Source: Vanessa cardui (taxonomy: Eukaryota > Arthropoda > Insecta > Lepidoptera > Nymphalidae). From it: a stretch of DNA of 64,000 nt. The first letter of the stretch is position 1. Each line of letters begins with the position of its first letter. This document shows, piece after piece, positions 11,428 to 23,422 of the stretch. Location of the stretch: contig NC_061141.1 of NCBI RefSeq assembly GCF_905220365.1, forward strand, positions 3,231,501 through 3,295,500, read 5' to 3'. The notes beneath the pieces are model-generated. The model made no database searches. It worked only from the letters and a program-made list of their open reading frames with translations, and was not told the origin of the DNA. The translations under genes and the position numbers were made by a program.

Positions 11428-12098
11428 GTAAAAGTAACAGCCTCTAAGGCCTCCTGCCCCATTAAGGAGAGGGTTTGAAACATATTCCACCGAGCTGTTG
11501 GAATGCGGGTTGGTGGAATGCACATGTGGCAGAATTTCGATGAAATTAACACATGCAGGTCAGACCTCCGAGCACGAGATGAATTATAAACACAAATTAA
11601 GCACATACATGTACAGGGTTATTGGTAACTCGACGTATATCCGTTAGGAGGTAATAGGGGTGGCTATTTGCAAAAATTTTAACCCCCATATGCATAATCC
11701 AAAAGCGAACCATTTTGAGTTATCACGTTTTTTAGTTTTTTTTCAAAATTTGTCAAAAATGCTACTTCAAAAATTTATTTTAAAGAGTATCAATTAAAAT
11801 CTATCTTTTTTTTTTGTTTCATAAAAACGATTAAACACTGGATGTTTGTCAATATTTAAACAATAATTATCGGTCCAAATTTAAAAATGCGAGACGGAAA
11901 ACGAATTTATTTCAATATTTTTTCCTCAAAAATGCCTTAAAAACTAAAAAAATCATTATGAAACTTGGCCTGCAGATTGTTTAAAAAACATAACTGTTTT
12001 CTTAGCTTTTCAGAAATGTAAAGTGCTTGATTGAGTTTGAATACGAAATCATCAGTTAAGATGCACGCGTTCTAACCACTGGGCCATCTCAGCTCACA
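11428..12098 (-). mobile_element. SINE-A split by an inserted TIR element (MITE-G)
   Basis: SINE-A minus strand: the 3' half runs from about 11432 to 11618 and the 5' half (with the A-box text CACTGGGCCATCTC) from about 12021 to 12098. Between them lies about 400 bp beginning TACAGGGTTATTGGTAACTC, the terminus of the element described at 41609-41854. The right terminus of the insert is not recognisable, so it is decayed or truncated. Confidence 0.65.
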
Positions 12099-12780
12099 TC
12101 ACTAGGCTTACTACACATAAAAAATTTGAATATAACAATATGTAAAACGAAAAAAAAATCAACATTTTCTCAATAAAAGTTAAGGCTAGATAAATTGATA
12201 ACATAATTTCGTAAGTCAGTTTAGAACGATAGCATCTTATTCAATAGCATTACAAATTATCGCTTCGCCGCTAATTCTGCGATTTCTAAACAATACCGAC
12301 TTGAATAGCCCTGTCACTTACGAAATAGCATTAAACGGACACGACAATTTTCTTTCGTCTGTTGTGACATTACGCATTAAACCCATATCAAAATAAACTT
12401 TATGTAATCTCTCTAAAGCTCTTTGACATTGGACTATCATTATATACTCTGTCTCTCTCTATATATATAAAGATTTTGTTTTTTTAATAGATTGTATGTA
12501 GAGGAAGGTTTATGACCCTGAAGGCTAGGTTAAAGGAAATGCTAACACCCTTAAGGATCATTATTCAAGACCCAATTATTATGAAGCATTTACACAGTAA
12601 GTTATGTACAAAGGATATTATGTAAGACCCAAAGAATTTTTTTTTATTTACTTTACATTGCATTTATAAAGACAGCTCTAATATGGTATATAAAGACATT
12701 CTGTTGTATATTTAGTATGAGCACCCGTACGTAGCCAGGGTGGGTCGCTAATACTAAATACATTAAACCTTAAGCTAGTA
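12099..12780. other. Spacer with LINE-tail fragments
   Basis: Mostly unrecognised. A minus-strand REP-F tail is visible at about 12700-12760. 'TATATATATAAAGATT' at about 12462 may mark the other end of the same LINE fragment. Confidence 0.4.
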
Positions 12781-12781
12781 A

Positions 12782-13060
12782 TACTTGGTGGTAAGGCTTT
12801 GTATAGGCCTGGATAGGTATTACCCACTCGCCATATATTCAACCTCCAAATAAAAATGTTTTAGTATTGTTGTGTTTCAGATGGTGAGCCAGTGAAACTA
12901 CAGGCAAAAGGGACATCGGGGACAGGAATATCTTAGTACCCAAGGTTGGTGATTCATTGGCAATGGGTAGGGCATGATTATTGGTTTATATTTTTTGCAG
13001 CTCCATTGTAAGTAGTGGTGATCACTTACCATAAGTTGACCTAATTACCCGGCCTATGTC
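12782..13060 (+). repeat. REP-B copy, diverged
   Basis: Head ATACTTGGTGGTAAGGCTTT; the middle has an extra ACATCGGGGACAGGAAT; the tail lacks the usual GCTCGTCCGCC. Confidence 0.65.
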
Positions 13061-13159
13061 AACGCTAGTCGATTCTATAATTGTATGTCATTAAAAAATA
13101 AAGCTCTCAAATTGGAAAGGTTTTAAAATCAATAAACTTATATATTTTTCAATAATAAC

Positions 13160-13347
13160 GTACTGTCAGAGTAAGAAAACCTTCGTCAGTTTTCAAATTC
13201 ATTCTTTTATCAAGTCTTAAACTCTTAGTAACTTTTGAATCTAAACATCATGTGTCATTCTCGATCGGTAAAGCAGATTATCGCTCATACTGAGCACACG
13301 AAAATAGATCTTAAGGTGATGTACCTTTTCTAACCCCGACTGTACAT
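13160..13347. mobile_element. MITE-H copy 1
   Basis: Shares its body with MITE-H at 25831-25978: AACCTTCGTCAGTTTTCAAA, GCAGATTATCGCTCATACTG, AATAGATCTTAAGGTGA. It has imperfect terminal inverted repeats (TACTGTCAGAGTAAG against CTAACCCCGACTGTACA). It is about 40 bp longer than the other copy. Confidence 0.6.
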
Positions 13348-13709
13348 TAATCTAAAGTACTTAAAATATGTAGTTTCTTAAAGGTTACTACTGTTTTTTG
13401 TGATAAGGTTACATAGGAAACATATGAATATAACCTTCTATGCTTAATATCTGGAACTGTGACGAAATTTTAATAAAACCAATGCTAAAATAAAATAAAT
13501 TTGACCTGATCACCGTGTGAACATCTTATATTGAATGTCAAGACTATAACAACATACTTGCTACCCGTCCCTGCTTCATACAAAAACGGTACACGGTTTA
13601 AAAGCAACGGGTATATGGGTAAAAAAGAAAAGGAAAATTAATATTTTTCCATCTAAGAAAATTATCATTCTGCGTTTTTCTGTTCTATATATGTATAATG
13701 TTTATGCAT
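13348..13709. other. Unannotated spacer
   Basis: Nothing recognised. Confidence 0.4.
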
Positions 13710-13710
13710 T

Positions 13711-14010
13711 GAGTCGAGATGGCCCAGTGGTTAGAACGCGTGCATCTTAACCGATGATTGCGGGTTCAAACCCAGGCAAGCACCGCTGATTCATGTGCTT
13801 AATTTGTCTTTATGATTCATCTCGTTTTTAGCGGTGAAGGAAAACATCGTGACGAAACCTGCATGTGACAAATTTCATAGAAATTCTGCCACACGTGTAT
13901 TCCACCAACCCGCATTGGAACAGCGTGGTGGAATATGTTCCAAACCTTCTTTTTAAAGGGAGAGGAAGCCTTTAGCTCAGCAGTGGGAATTTACAGGCTG
14001 CTGTTGTTTT
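13711..14010 (+). mobile_element. SINE-A copy
   Basis: Full-length: GAGTCGAGATGGCCCAGTGG head, GGGTTCAAACCC B-box, end GGCTGCTGTTGTTTT. Very close to the copies at 3884 and 42239. Confidence 0.8.
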
Positions 14011-14410
14011 CTTTATTGATGAAAACCGCATTTTAATGTATCGTAGTTTTAAAGATCTACGCATATAGATAATAAGATTTTTTTAATACTATATCTGTCT
14101 ATCTAATAACATATAGAAGCTATTGTAAAAGTAATGTATGAAGCTCGGTGAAACAAACCAACTGATTCTAAAATCGAGGAACTTACTTATTCATAGAAGC
14201 GTTCCATTATCAAACTCCATTGAGCCAGTGTATATACGCACAAGATATGTATAATTTTTGCTATATCTCAATTGACATTGCCTAGCTAAGACAAAGAAAT
14301 GATCGTTATTTTATTGATTTAGTAGTGAACTAAATTGAATACGGCAATTTTATGTCGTGTATATTTTCTCACAATGTTTTCTTTTAACACTGAGCATGAG
14401 ATAAATTCAA
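14011..14410. other. Unannotated spacer
   Basis: Nothing recognised. Confidence 0.4.
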
Positions 14411-14412
14411 GA

Positions 14413-14530
14413 CACGAGATGGCCCAGTGGTTAGAACGCATAGAATCTTAACCGATGATTATGGGATCAAACCCGGGCAAGCATCACTGAATTTTCATAT
14501 ATTTAATTTGTGTTTCTAATTCATCTACAG
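14413..14530 (+). repeat. SINE-A, 5' half
   Basis: ACGAGATGGCCCAGTGGTTA head and GGGATCAAACCCGGGCAAGC; breaks off after TTTCTAATTCATCTA. Confidence 0.65.
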
Positions 14531-14799
14531 TACTGACCGTTATTTCGGTGTGTATATTTGCTTGTCAATAAAAAACAGTAGCATTGATAGATTCCAATTC
14601 AAATACCAATTAAACATTGAAGCTAAGCAATTATTAATTAAAATTAAGTTTTACATACTATTGACAATCCAAAACCGAAATGATACAATTGTTTCTGGAA
14701 ACAATAAGAATATATTAGAAATATGTATATACAAGTTTAAACTACAAATCAAAGGTTGAATGAAATATTTAAAACATTAATAACATCATCATCAACAAA
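14531..14799. other. AT-rich spacer
   Basis: A 69-codon open stretch (14550-14759, +) is A/T-rich with no domain; not called as a gene. Confidence 0.4.
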
Positions 14800-14965
14800 A
14801 ACCTGTAAATTCCTCTCCGTTTTTGGAGTAAGTTTTCTAGAAAATGCGAGTTGGTGGAATACACATGTGGCAGAGTTATTATGAAATTAGACACATGCAG
14901 GTTTCCTCACGATGTTTTCCTACACCGCCGAGCACGAGATGTATTATAAACACAAATAAGATTTA
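14800..14965 (-). repeat. SINE-A, 3' half
   Basis: AACCTGTAAATTCC, GAATACACATGTGGCAGAGT, CAGGTTTCCTCACGATGTTT, then 'GAGCACGAGATGTATTATAA'. Confidence 0.6.
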
Positions 14966-15373
14966 TAGTAGTTAAAACAATATGAAATTATAAACCTCCC
15001 AAGTCTTAATATGTAATTATAAACGAAACAATTTAATTTATTAAATCGTTATGAACATAAAACGTGCTGAGCAAAGGTAACTTTTGATCTGAATATTTAG
15101 TAAAAATATAGGTTAATATACATTTGTTCAATAGTCTCTAGTTTGTAGAGCCTCATGGAAATTACACTGTAATTACAGACACAATGGGCCTATTGTGAAT
15201 GTATACAATATCAGAAGTCGATTCAATGAAATATTTTACCAAAACTACAAGTTCTGATATAATTGTTGGGTTGTGGTAAAGAAATTATTTCCAAATGGTT
15301 CCGTAACTTAAGGGACATTAGGAAATTTTAAGGTAAGTAACGAAATGAGTAAAAATATTCGTGTCATTTCTCC
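14966..15373. other. Unannotated spacer
   Basis: Nothing recognised. Confidence 0.35.
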
Positions 15374-15622
15374 TAATCTTAAACAGTTCGTAATTTGTAT
15401 AAATATAATGAGAAAAGTATCATAGTAATAATCTGTCTCTGTCTAATGAATTGTGTTGCCGAATCTGCTAAATATCGCTAGTTAGGTTAAGTTTCACTTA
15501 ATCTTGAACAGTTAGTAATTTGTACAATTATAATGTGAAAAGTATCATAGTAATAATCGGTCTCTGTCTAATGAATTGTGTTGTTGAATCTGCCATAAAT
15601 TGCTAGTTAGGTTAGGTTTCAC
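15374..15622 (+). repeat. Tandem duplication, period about 125 bp
   Basis: Two adjacent copies: TAATCTTAAACAGTTCGTAA at 15374 and TAATCTTGAACAGTTAGTAA at 15499, both followed by AGTATCATAGTAATAATC and ending in GTTAGGTTARGTTTCAC. They differ at about ten positions. No coding content. Confidence 0.8.
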
Positions 15623-15745
15623 CGTAGCATGGGAAAGCGATCTTGTGACGCCCGCCGAAGAGACGGAGAAGATACCGCTGGTTTTTGAGTGGGTAGTCCT
15701 AGGTACCGAGTGCTAGTTAGTGACCCACATACCACCACCACTTCC
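15622..15745 (-). repeat. GC-rich LINE fragment (same family as 17590-17870)
   Basis: Minus strand corresponds to part of the block at 17700-17790: 'AAACCAGCGGTA', 'TCTCCGTCTCTTCGGCGGG', 'ATCGCTTTCCCATGCTAC'. R1-like LINE 3' region is my guess. Confidence 0.5.
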
Positions 15746-16690
15746 TCGTAAAAACGTTTTAACGTTTTAACGTAACGCGTTTTTCAAGCTAGATAAAAAA
15801 AGGTAGGTTATGTTAGTTTTTCTAGTTTTTATAGTTATGCTTAGCTTTGAGTTTTGGGAATACAATAAAAAAAAATCCTATACTACTGATGAGGAATAGA
15901 TTTTGTTTTTAAATCAATAGTTTGCTGAGTGTGTTTCAGATCTAAAATCTCTCTATATCAACGAACCTCGAAGCAATTTCAAATTATACAAACTTGGATA
16001 AACCCTCACCAACTTCATTCAATTCTTTTTTTAAATCATACGACTCATACAACTAAGCAAATTCAAATTATATATTATTTATTTACTAAACAGTTAAATT
16101 TAATATGTAAACTAAACTTCAGAAATACCCAAGTAACCGCAGAAAAACCGATGTAAAAAATCATAATAGTTCGCTGAGCACGCACGTAATTTTTGTATGA
16201 AAATTATCAAAACAAACTTTCAATTTTTTACAGTTAGTCTATTTATAAAACGTTTAAATATCCTATTGGCTAGTAAAACCTGTTATAACTGAAATTGTAG
16301 TACAGAAGCTAATGGTAATATTTTGTTAGTGATTTGTTTTTCTTTATATTATGCAGCTTATATAATATATTTTTAGAACCAGAAGTAGGAAGTAGGCTAA
16401 CCTCTAAAACAATTATCTTTAATTTACCGTATCAGTCAATCTACCGCAAAAGAAAATATTTAAACTACAACACAAATAACCAATAATGTGGAAAAGAGAG
16501 GTTTTGTGATCTTTAAAGAAACGTTATAATATTATTTAAATTAGAAGTAAAGGCTTTAAATGTTGTTTTTTGTTATTTCAGGTAAGCTATTTTGTTTACA
16601 ATATGTTAATTGTAGTAAAACTTCTGTATAAGTGCGATGTGAATTAAATAAAATTTGTTATTTCAGAAAACACAATTTCGTCTTTATTTC
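15746..16690. other. Unannotated AT-rich stretch
   Basis: No recognised feature. The open stretch at 15929-16156 has no domain. Confidence 0.4.
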
Positions 16691-16895
16691 GCCTGAGCAT
16701 ATACTATTATAAATATTATAAATGTGAAAGTAACTATGTCTGTCTGTCTGTCTGTAGCCCTTTCAAAAGTAAACTGTTGAACAGAATTTGATGAAATTTC
16801 GTATGAAGCAAAGTTGAACACCTAGAAAGCATATAGGCTTCTTTTTTGCCTAACACATGATAACCAACACTCTAAAACGCGGGCGAATACTAGTA
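16691..16895 (-). repeat. LINE 3'-tail fragment
   Basis: Contains 'GTGAAAGTAACTATGTCTGT' with a GTCT run, 'ACAGAATTTGATGAAATTTC', and 'CTCTAAAACGCGGGCGAA'. This resembles the tails at about 21300-21480 and 53660-53765 in the other orientation. Confidence 0.5.
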
Positions 16896-17229
16896 TACAA
16901 TATATGTGGATTATTTATTTTTGAATCTTTATAAAAAAATACCCTATATCTATTTCACGATGTCATGAGCATTCGTACGATATTGCAAGTGAAGTTGAAT
17001 AAATAAGACGATATATGAGTATATATATGAGGGATGTGATTTAATTTGTATTTGTTAATATTAAGACTTATCCCAAATAAAATAAAATAAAATAAAAATA
17101 TCTTGTACTATACCCTGGACTATAAATTGTGTTGGTTAAATAATGATGACCTAACAATGCCCGCAAACGGATCTAATCAAGGAAATTGTTTATCGATGTA
17201 TTAAATACGACTGCATGTACCTTATAGAG
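16896..17229. other. Unannotated spacer
   Basis: Nothing recognised apart from an AAAAT-type run at about 17078-17098. Confidence 0.35.
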
Positions 17230-17230
17230 A

Positions 17231-17529
17231 GGCGAGATGGTCCAGTGGTTAGAACGCGTGCATCTTAATCGATGATTGCGGGTTCAAACCCAGGCAAGCA
17301 CTGCTGAAAATTCATGTGCTTAATTTGTGTTTATAATTCATCAGGTGCTCGGTAGTGAAGGAAAACATCGTGAGGAAATTTGCATATGTCAAATTTCATA
17401 GGAATTCTGCCACATGTGAATTCCACCAACTCGCATTCTACCAGCATGGTGGAATATCTTCCAAAACCTTCTACTCAAAGGTAGATGAGGCCGAAGCCCA
17501 TCAGTGGGAATTTTACAAGCCGTTGTTGT
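17231..17529 (+). mobile_element. SINE-A copy
   Basis: GGCGAGATGGTCCAGTGGTT head, GGGTTCAAACCC B-box, end 'CAAGCCGTTGTTGTA'. Confidence 0.75.
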
Positions 17530-17589
17530 ACCTTATAGGTCTATTCACTCACGAAGGCGCTCCCCTCCACGTCAAATTATATTTGTATG

Positions 17590-17870
17590 CATTGGTATTT
17601 TTTTTATTACGCTGGAAAAACGCTTTACGCGCTTCCCCATGTGATGGAAAGTGGGGGGGTGTGTAGGACTCCCCGGAGCCCTGAACGCCGAGTGCGCCCA
17701 AGCACACCGGGTTTACCCACTAAAAAACCAGCGGTACCCTCTCCGTCTTTCGGCGGGTGCCACGGGATCGCTTATGCATGCTACCGTGACGCCCTGACGG
17801 TCGGCCCGCCTATACGGGCCTTCAACAGCTAGGGGGGATTCCCAGGGTACTGGGACACCCTGGAGTATGC
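17590..17870 (+). repeat. GC-rich LINE 3' fragment (R1-like guess)
   Basis: GC-rich island: 'GCGCTTCCCCATGTGATGG', 'GGACTCCCCGGAGCCCTGAA', 'CCACTAAAAAACCAGCGGTA', 'TCGGCGGGTGCCACGGGAT'. The same family occurs inverted at 15622-15745. No protein frame of any length identifies the element. Confidence 0.5.
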
Positions 17871-18039
17871 ATTGGTATGACCGACGTTCGTGATTACAAG
17901 ATGTCTTAGTGTGCGTGACAGAATACAAATAAGAGTGCAGACAGCAAAAAAATAATAATATCTGTTTATATTTATCAAATTAAATTCAATAGGAATTATA
18001 TTTAAGACAAATTTGTCGTTATACAAAGATATATATTAA

Positions 18040-18322
18040 TATTGGACAACATCACACACATTAATCTGATCCCAATGTAAGTAGCTAAAGCACTTGTGTT
18101 ATGAAAAATCAGAAGTAACGACGGCACCACAAACACCCAGACCCAAGACAACATATAAAACTAACGAACATTTTATACATCGACTCGGCCGGGAATCCAA
18201 TCCGTGCCGGGTTTGATTCCCGGAGTGGCGGATTGGCGGGTCACCGGTTTGCATGGATACGCCATTCCTCGGAGTGGCGTATCCATGCAAACCGGTGTAC
18301 ACAGTACTCGACCACTGAAGTC
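18040..18322 (-). mobile_element. SINE-C with internal 56-bp palindrome
   Basis: Minus-strand SINE-C from GACAACATCACACACATTA (about 18045) to GTACTCGACCACTG. The head region is rearranged: 18242-18297 is a near-perfect inverted repeat (26-bp arms, one mismatch, 4-bp spacer CTCG), and the B-box area is partly repeated (GGGAATCCAATCC / GGTTTGATTCCCGG). Confidence 0.65.
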
Positions 18323-18770
18323 ATCAATGTAAAAAACAATCAATAACTAACAATAGTTCAGCAGTTGAAGCTTTTTCTCGCCAGGAAAAGCTATTAATAT
18401 AAATTAGTTATTTGTGACTCGACGAAATACCTACTAAAAGCTAACGGTTCGGTATCTTCAGCATCACAGGATTACTTTCCCATGCAACCATGACATCTGC
18501 TGTAACTACAACTTGATTTCATGATTCTATTCAATAGATAAATAATTATATAACATGATTGCACCAAATTGCAAGGGAATCGTCTTAATTAGGAGGTACA
18601 CAAAAATACAAGAACAGAACAAGACAATAGCGATCATTGTCAGCGTAATTGTGTAATAAGATTAATTTTGCAGAGACTAGAACAGAGATTATAATGTCCT
18701 CCTTACCGAATTACGGCATTAACGACCGAACATAAGCTGAACATTGTGAGATTTGCACAAGCATAGGTAG
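18323..18770. other. Unannotated spacer
   Basis: Nothing recognised. Confidence 0.4.
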
Positions 18771-18774
18771 GTAG

Positions 18775-19068
18775 GTAAGGTAACATCCTGTACATTTCCC
18801 ACTGCTGAGATAAGGCCTCCTCTTCCATTGTGGAGAGGGTTTGGAACATATCCACCACGCTGTTCCAATGCGGGTTGGCGGAATGCACATGTGGTAGAAT
18901 TTCTATTAAATTAGGCACATGCAGGTTTCCTCACGATGTTTTTCCTTCACCACCGAGCACGAGATGAATTATAAACACAAATTAAGCACATATATATAGT
19001 GGTGCTTGCCTGGGTTTGAACTCGAAATCATCGGTTAGGATGCACGCGTTCTAACCACTGGGCCAAGC
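18775..19068 (-). mobile_element. SINE-A copy
   Basis: Minus copy from 'CCTGTACATTTCCCACTGCT' to the A-box CGTTCTAACCACTGGGCCAA. It has the TATATATAG insertion variant seen at 6530 and 20480. Confidence 0.75.
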
Positions 19069-19107
19069 ACAGGTAATCAATGAAAATGACACACAACCTT
19101 TGTTATG

Positions 19108-19232
19108 TTATAGATGTCAAACGAGCAGGAGTCACCTGATGGAAAGTGATTACTAGGGCCAAAGGACATTTGCAGCATCGAGGGGCTTGCAGATTCGTTA
19201 CTGGCCTTTAAGGAAGAAGTATGGTCTTTTCT
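19108..19232 (-). repeat. REP-E copy
   Basis: CAAACGAGCAGGAGTCACCT, GATGGAAAGTGATTAC, CGAGGGGCTTGCAGATTCGT, then 'TACTGGCCTTTAAGGAAGAA'. Confidence 0.6.
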
Positions 19233-19429
19233 TGAAGGTATTCAAGTCGTATCGATTTGGTTAGGTTAGGTTAGATCTGATAATCTGATAAGGCTATGGG
19301 GTTAAGATTTAAAAACATAGCCTTCGGATGTACAAGACTGCTAAATTTTAGAAAGTTAGATTCAATCAAAGCTTTGTGTAATTTAGAATTTTATTTTGAT
19401 GAAATTTGGAAACAAGAAAGCAAAATTAT

Positions 19430-19580
19430 ATTCAAAATGTACTTTATTCAAGTAGGCTTTTACAAACACTTTTGAATCGTCGTTTTACGAACTGTATTAA
19501 GAGAAGCTACCGCCGATTCGGAATGTAGATTCTATTGAGTTGAACCGAAAAAACTCAGTTGTTACTCTTCTTCATACTCA
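19430..19580 (+). repeat. REP-D copy
   Basis: TGTACTTTATTCAAGTAGGC, ACACTTTTGAATCGTCG, GAAGCTACCGCCGATTCGG, then 'CCGAAAAAACTCAGTTGTTAC'. This copy lacks the REP-E insertion of 7303-7640. Confidence 0.6.
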
Positions 19581-19669
19581 CTTTCCATTTCACTCGTTAA
19601 ATATTAAAAACCGATTTAGGGTAACGCAATTTGTGGTGTGATTGGGTGATGGGTGTATCCCTAAAATTT

Positions 19670-19945
19670 TATAATCTAAACATGTAATAAAGTTTGAGTG
19701 TCTGTTTGTAACATTAAAATAACCGTTTTTTAATAAATGCATATGTATATACGCGGTACATATCCCAAAATGTCATGTTTTTAATTTTTGTCTATCTCTT
19801 TGCTTGTTCCGGCTAATCTTTGCAACGGCTGGCCCGATTTTGACGGGACTTTCACTGGCAAAATGGTGAAATAAGGAGTAACTTAAGTTATTACGTTAAC
19901 TTCTTTTTAAATTCAAACGACGTGAAGTCGCAAGCACAGCTAGTT
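19670..19945 (+). repeat. LINE 3'-tail fragment
   Basis: 'TGTAATAAAGTTTGAGTGTC', 'GGCCCGATTTTGACGGGACT', 'GCAAGCACAGCTAGT'. Related text is at about 39050-39240, 39630-39870 and 55290-55490. Confidence 0.5.
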
Positions 19946-20475
19946 ATAAGTATAACAGTAAATGTTACATAATTCTATGATATTTCAGTGGTTTTTTGTG
20001 TTTTGAATTTGTACACATGTAGCATATTAATATATATTTATATTTATGGATACCATACTGACTTACTAATGAGATGTTTTGTTTATATTCATTCCGTATT
20101 GAGTCATATTTGCTCATGTACTCATTACACATATAATATAGGTAGTATATTATGTTTTAGCTATACTATCGTTACTTTAACGAATCGATAAATTAATCAT
20201 TAATTTTATTAAGTGATTAAAGAAGTTAATGATGAATTAATAAGTTAATGAATTAAATATTAATCTTAATCTTGAATTTGGAATTACTAAAAGCATGTTC
20301 TCTTTTATCCTTCAATACGTAAATATCATGATTGATTTTTTGCTGTAAGTATCTTTAAACTTAAAAATTAGGTCATACTTTGTCATTTTTACTACAAACG
20401 ACGCTGATACTATTCTACACAAGAACGCTTTAAAAGAGACATATTTAACATACAAATATTTAAATTTTTGTTTTA
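19946..20475. other. Unannotated AT-rich stretch
   Basis: Nothing recognised; short open stretches lack domains. Confidence 0.4.
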
Positions 20476-20648
20476 ATTTCGATGAAATTAGACACATGCA
20501 GGTTTCCTCACGATGTTTTCACCGCCGATCATGAGATGAATTATAAACACAAATTAAGCACATATATATAGTGGTGCTTGCCTGGTTTTGAACCCGCAAT
20601 CATCGGTTAAGATTCACGCGTTCTAACCACTGGGCCATCTCAGCTCTA
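20476..20648 (-). repeat. SINE-A, 5' half
   Basis: TTTCGATGAAATTAGACACA to the A-box AACCACTGGGCCATCTCAGC. The 3' half is absent. Confidence 0.65.
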
Positions 20649-21297
20649 AATAGAGATAAAATATTTAAAAAATACATTCAATATTGAATTAATAGTTATT
20701 TATTACATGTTTCTTATATACAAAGTAAGTAATCGAAATCCTATTTTTAATTAAACTTTTACATACCTAATTTTGCATTAATTAAAAAGTTTTAAATCGT
20801 CTATTTCAATGGCAGCAGTAGTAAATAAACATATACAACCTCGAATTGAGAACAAGAGTGGTCGGGATATCTGGTATTCAATATTGATTCTTAAAAATAA
20901 TGACACCAATTTGTGTTTTGGAGGAAAATTAAATTGGATAAGTAGGTAATGAAGAATATAGTACCTATATTATAATAGTGTTCGTATTGTTGTATGTGTC
21001 TATTGACAAATATAATAGACTATCTAGTTTTCTTAATATTACTTCTTCTGCCTTTGGAACATACACATATGTACATATATCGAAATTTTTTGAACGCGTG
21101 CCACGCAAAAATCGGTGATCATATTAAGTGCGGTTCAGAGGTTTTAGTTATCATACAATAGATTTCAACATACAACGTACATATATAATTACAACGTTTA
21201 GCCGTTAGTATTACATAAGCATATATACAATGATTTTAATCTATTTGGAGATTTTTATATGTGTATCTACAAAGATATATTTATTTAATTATTTCAA
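20649..21297. other. Unannotated AT-rich stretch
   Basis: Nothing recognised. Confidence 0.4.
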
Positions 21298-21482
21298 AAC
21301 TAGCTGTCGGCTGCGGGTTCGCTCGTGTTTTAGAGGTTCGGTCATATTTAAGACATAAATGTAGCCTATGTCTTTCCTTGGATCATGTTTCCTTCATAGC
21401 AAATTTCATCAAAATCTGTTAATTGGTTTGGCAGTCAAAGAGTGACAGACAGACAGAGTTACTATCACATTTATAGATTAGT
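21298..21482 (+). repeat. LINE 3'-tail fragment
   Basis: 'ACTAGCTGTCGGCTGCGGGT', 'AAATGTAGCCTATGTCTTTC', 'CAAATTTCATCAAAATCTGT', then a GACAGACAGA run. Confidence 0.55.
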
Positions 21483-21600
21483 AGTAGTCAATTATTAAAA
21501 TAAACATAAATAAACTTATATATGTATGCAACTATTACAATTGATACTATTAACAAATAAAGTTCTGAAACCTATAAGTTATGGTAAAGAAAAAATAGAT

Positions 21601-21885
21601 TTACTTGGTGGTTGGGATTTGTGCAAGCTCGCCTGGGTAGGTACCACCCACTCATCAGTTATTCTTCCGCCAAATAACAGTACTCAGAATTGTGGTCCGG
21701 TTTTAAGGGAGAGTGAGCCAGTGTAACTACAGGCACAAGGGACATAACATCTTAGTTCCCAAGGTTGGTGGCACATTGACGATGTACAGAATAGTTTATA
21801 TTTCTTACAGCGTCATTGTCTATGGGTGATGGTGACCACTTACCATCAGGTGGCCCATATGCTCGTCTGCCAACCCATACCAAAA
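21601..21885 (+). repeat. REP-B copy
   Basis: TTACTTGGTGGTTGGGATTT head, GCTCGTCTGCCAACCCATAC and A10 at the end. Confidence 0.8.
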
Positions 21886-22211
21886 AAAAAAGATTAGATT
21901 ATTAATAATAATAAATAATCATTGAGCTAGTAACTCGATACTTTCCAATGAAAACGATCGTATATTTTAATTATGCTATATATATTCTTTTGTATAAATA
22001 ATACTTAATTAATATAATTAATCGATGTAAAACATAACCGAATTAAGAATCGAATATTTTAATCGATTACAACATAATATTTTTGAGCCACTCATTTGTG
22101 TAACGGTTATTGTTTATGAAGGAAATTAAACCTTAGATAAGAAAAAAGTATGAAAATGGCGTACTTGTGGTTGTGGCATAAGCATCTGTTCCTTTAGCTG
22201 ATGATTACTAT

Positions 22212-22516
22212 ATAACAACAAGAGCCTGTAAATTCCCACTGCTGGGCTAAAGGCCTCCTCTCCCTTTTGAGGAGAAGGTTTTGGAACATATTCCACCACG
22301 CTGTTCCAATGCGGGTTGGTGGAATACACATGTGGCAGAATTTCTATGAAATTTGTCGCATGCAGTTTTCCTCACGATGTTTTCCTTCACCGCTGAGTAC
22401 GAGATGAATTATAAAGACAAATTAAGCACATGAATCAGCGGTGCTTGCCTGGGTTAGAACCCGCAATCATCGGTTAAGATGCACGCGTTCTAACCACTGG
22501 GCCATCTCAGCTCTAT
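22212..22516 (-). mobile_element. SINE-A copy
   Basis: ACAACAAGAGCCTGTAAATT start and CACTGGGCCATCTCAGCTCT end; complete. Confidence 0.8.
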
Positions 22517-23198
22517 TAGATTACAATATACTATACTATAATTATACTATATCGTGTATAGTACACGAGAGAGTTGCATTTCATTACAAAGTTATTTTGG
22601 CCGAGCCACACACCGTTTTATGTAAACAGTATATGTATGAACTTATCTGTGTGTGTGCTTATTTGAACTATCACACTGTTACTAATAACATATAGGAAAT
22701 GTATACATATATGATACCATTTCCAAACGATTGCTTAAAAAAAAACTTACTCAAGTTGTGTAAAATTTAGCAATCAATTTACATAATATACTATATGCTA
22801 ATATCCATATTATATTTTTATTACGCTTTGCATGTATTGCTTTTGACAGTTATGATTCTATTCCTTTGTTACTTATATGTCAAGGATGTGTTTACTTTGT
22901 AATAAGTTTTAAGTTTAAGTGTAAGTGACGTTAAGTGATATCTTTCGCTGAGATAAATTGACAACCCTATTGTTCTTTTTTTAAATTTTCTTTAATTATT
23001 TTGTTCTTTAATGTCATTTATTTGGCTTAATATATACGACCTTGGATTATATGTTAACGTTTATTAATTTAAAAAAAAAAACAACCAATTATTATTGCTG
23101 ACAACCTTTACGTTATTGCTGGATCTGGTAGATGGGCCTGACCTGAACAATTGAGCACCATCTAGAATAGGGAGGAAATCAATCTGAATGGCTAATAA
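22517..23198. other. Unannotated AT-rich stretch
   Basis: Nothing recognised. Confidence 0.4.
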
Positions 23199-23199
23199 A

Positions 23200-23422
23200 T
23201 GTGAGACAACATCACATACATTACTCTGATCCCAATGTAAGTAGCTAAAGCACTTGTGTAATGGAAAGTCAGAAGTAACGACGGTACCACAAACACCCAG
23301 ACCCAAGACAACATTGAAAACTAATGATAATCTACATAGACTCGGTCGGGAATCGAACCCGGGACATCGGAGTGGTGTACCATTGAAAATCGGTGTACAC
23401 ACCACTCGACCACGGAGGTCGA
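23200..23422 (-). mobile_element. SINE-C copy
   Basis: GACAACATCACATACATTAC to 'ACTCGACCACGGAGGTCGAC'. The B-box-like GGGAATCGAACCCGGGACA is intact, so this is one of the better preserved copies. Confidence 0.75.

Noticed and set aside
19255..19280. TTAGG-type telomeric repeat
   Set aside because: Only two to three units; far too short for telomeric sequence.
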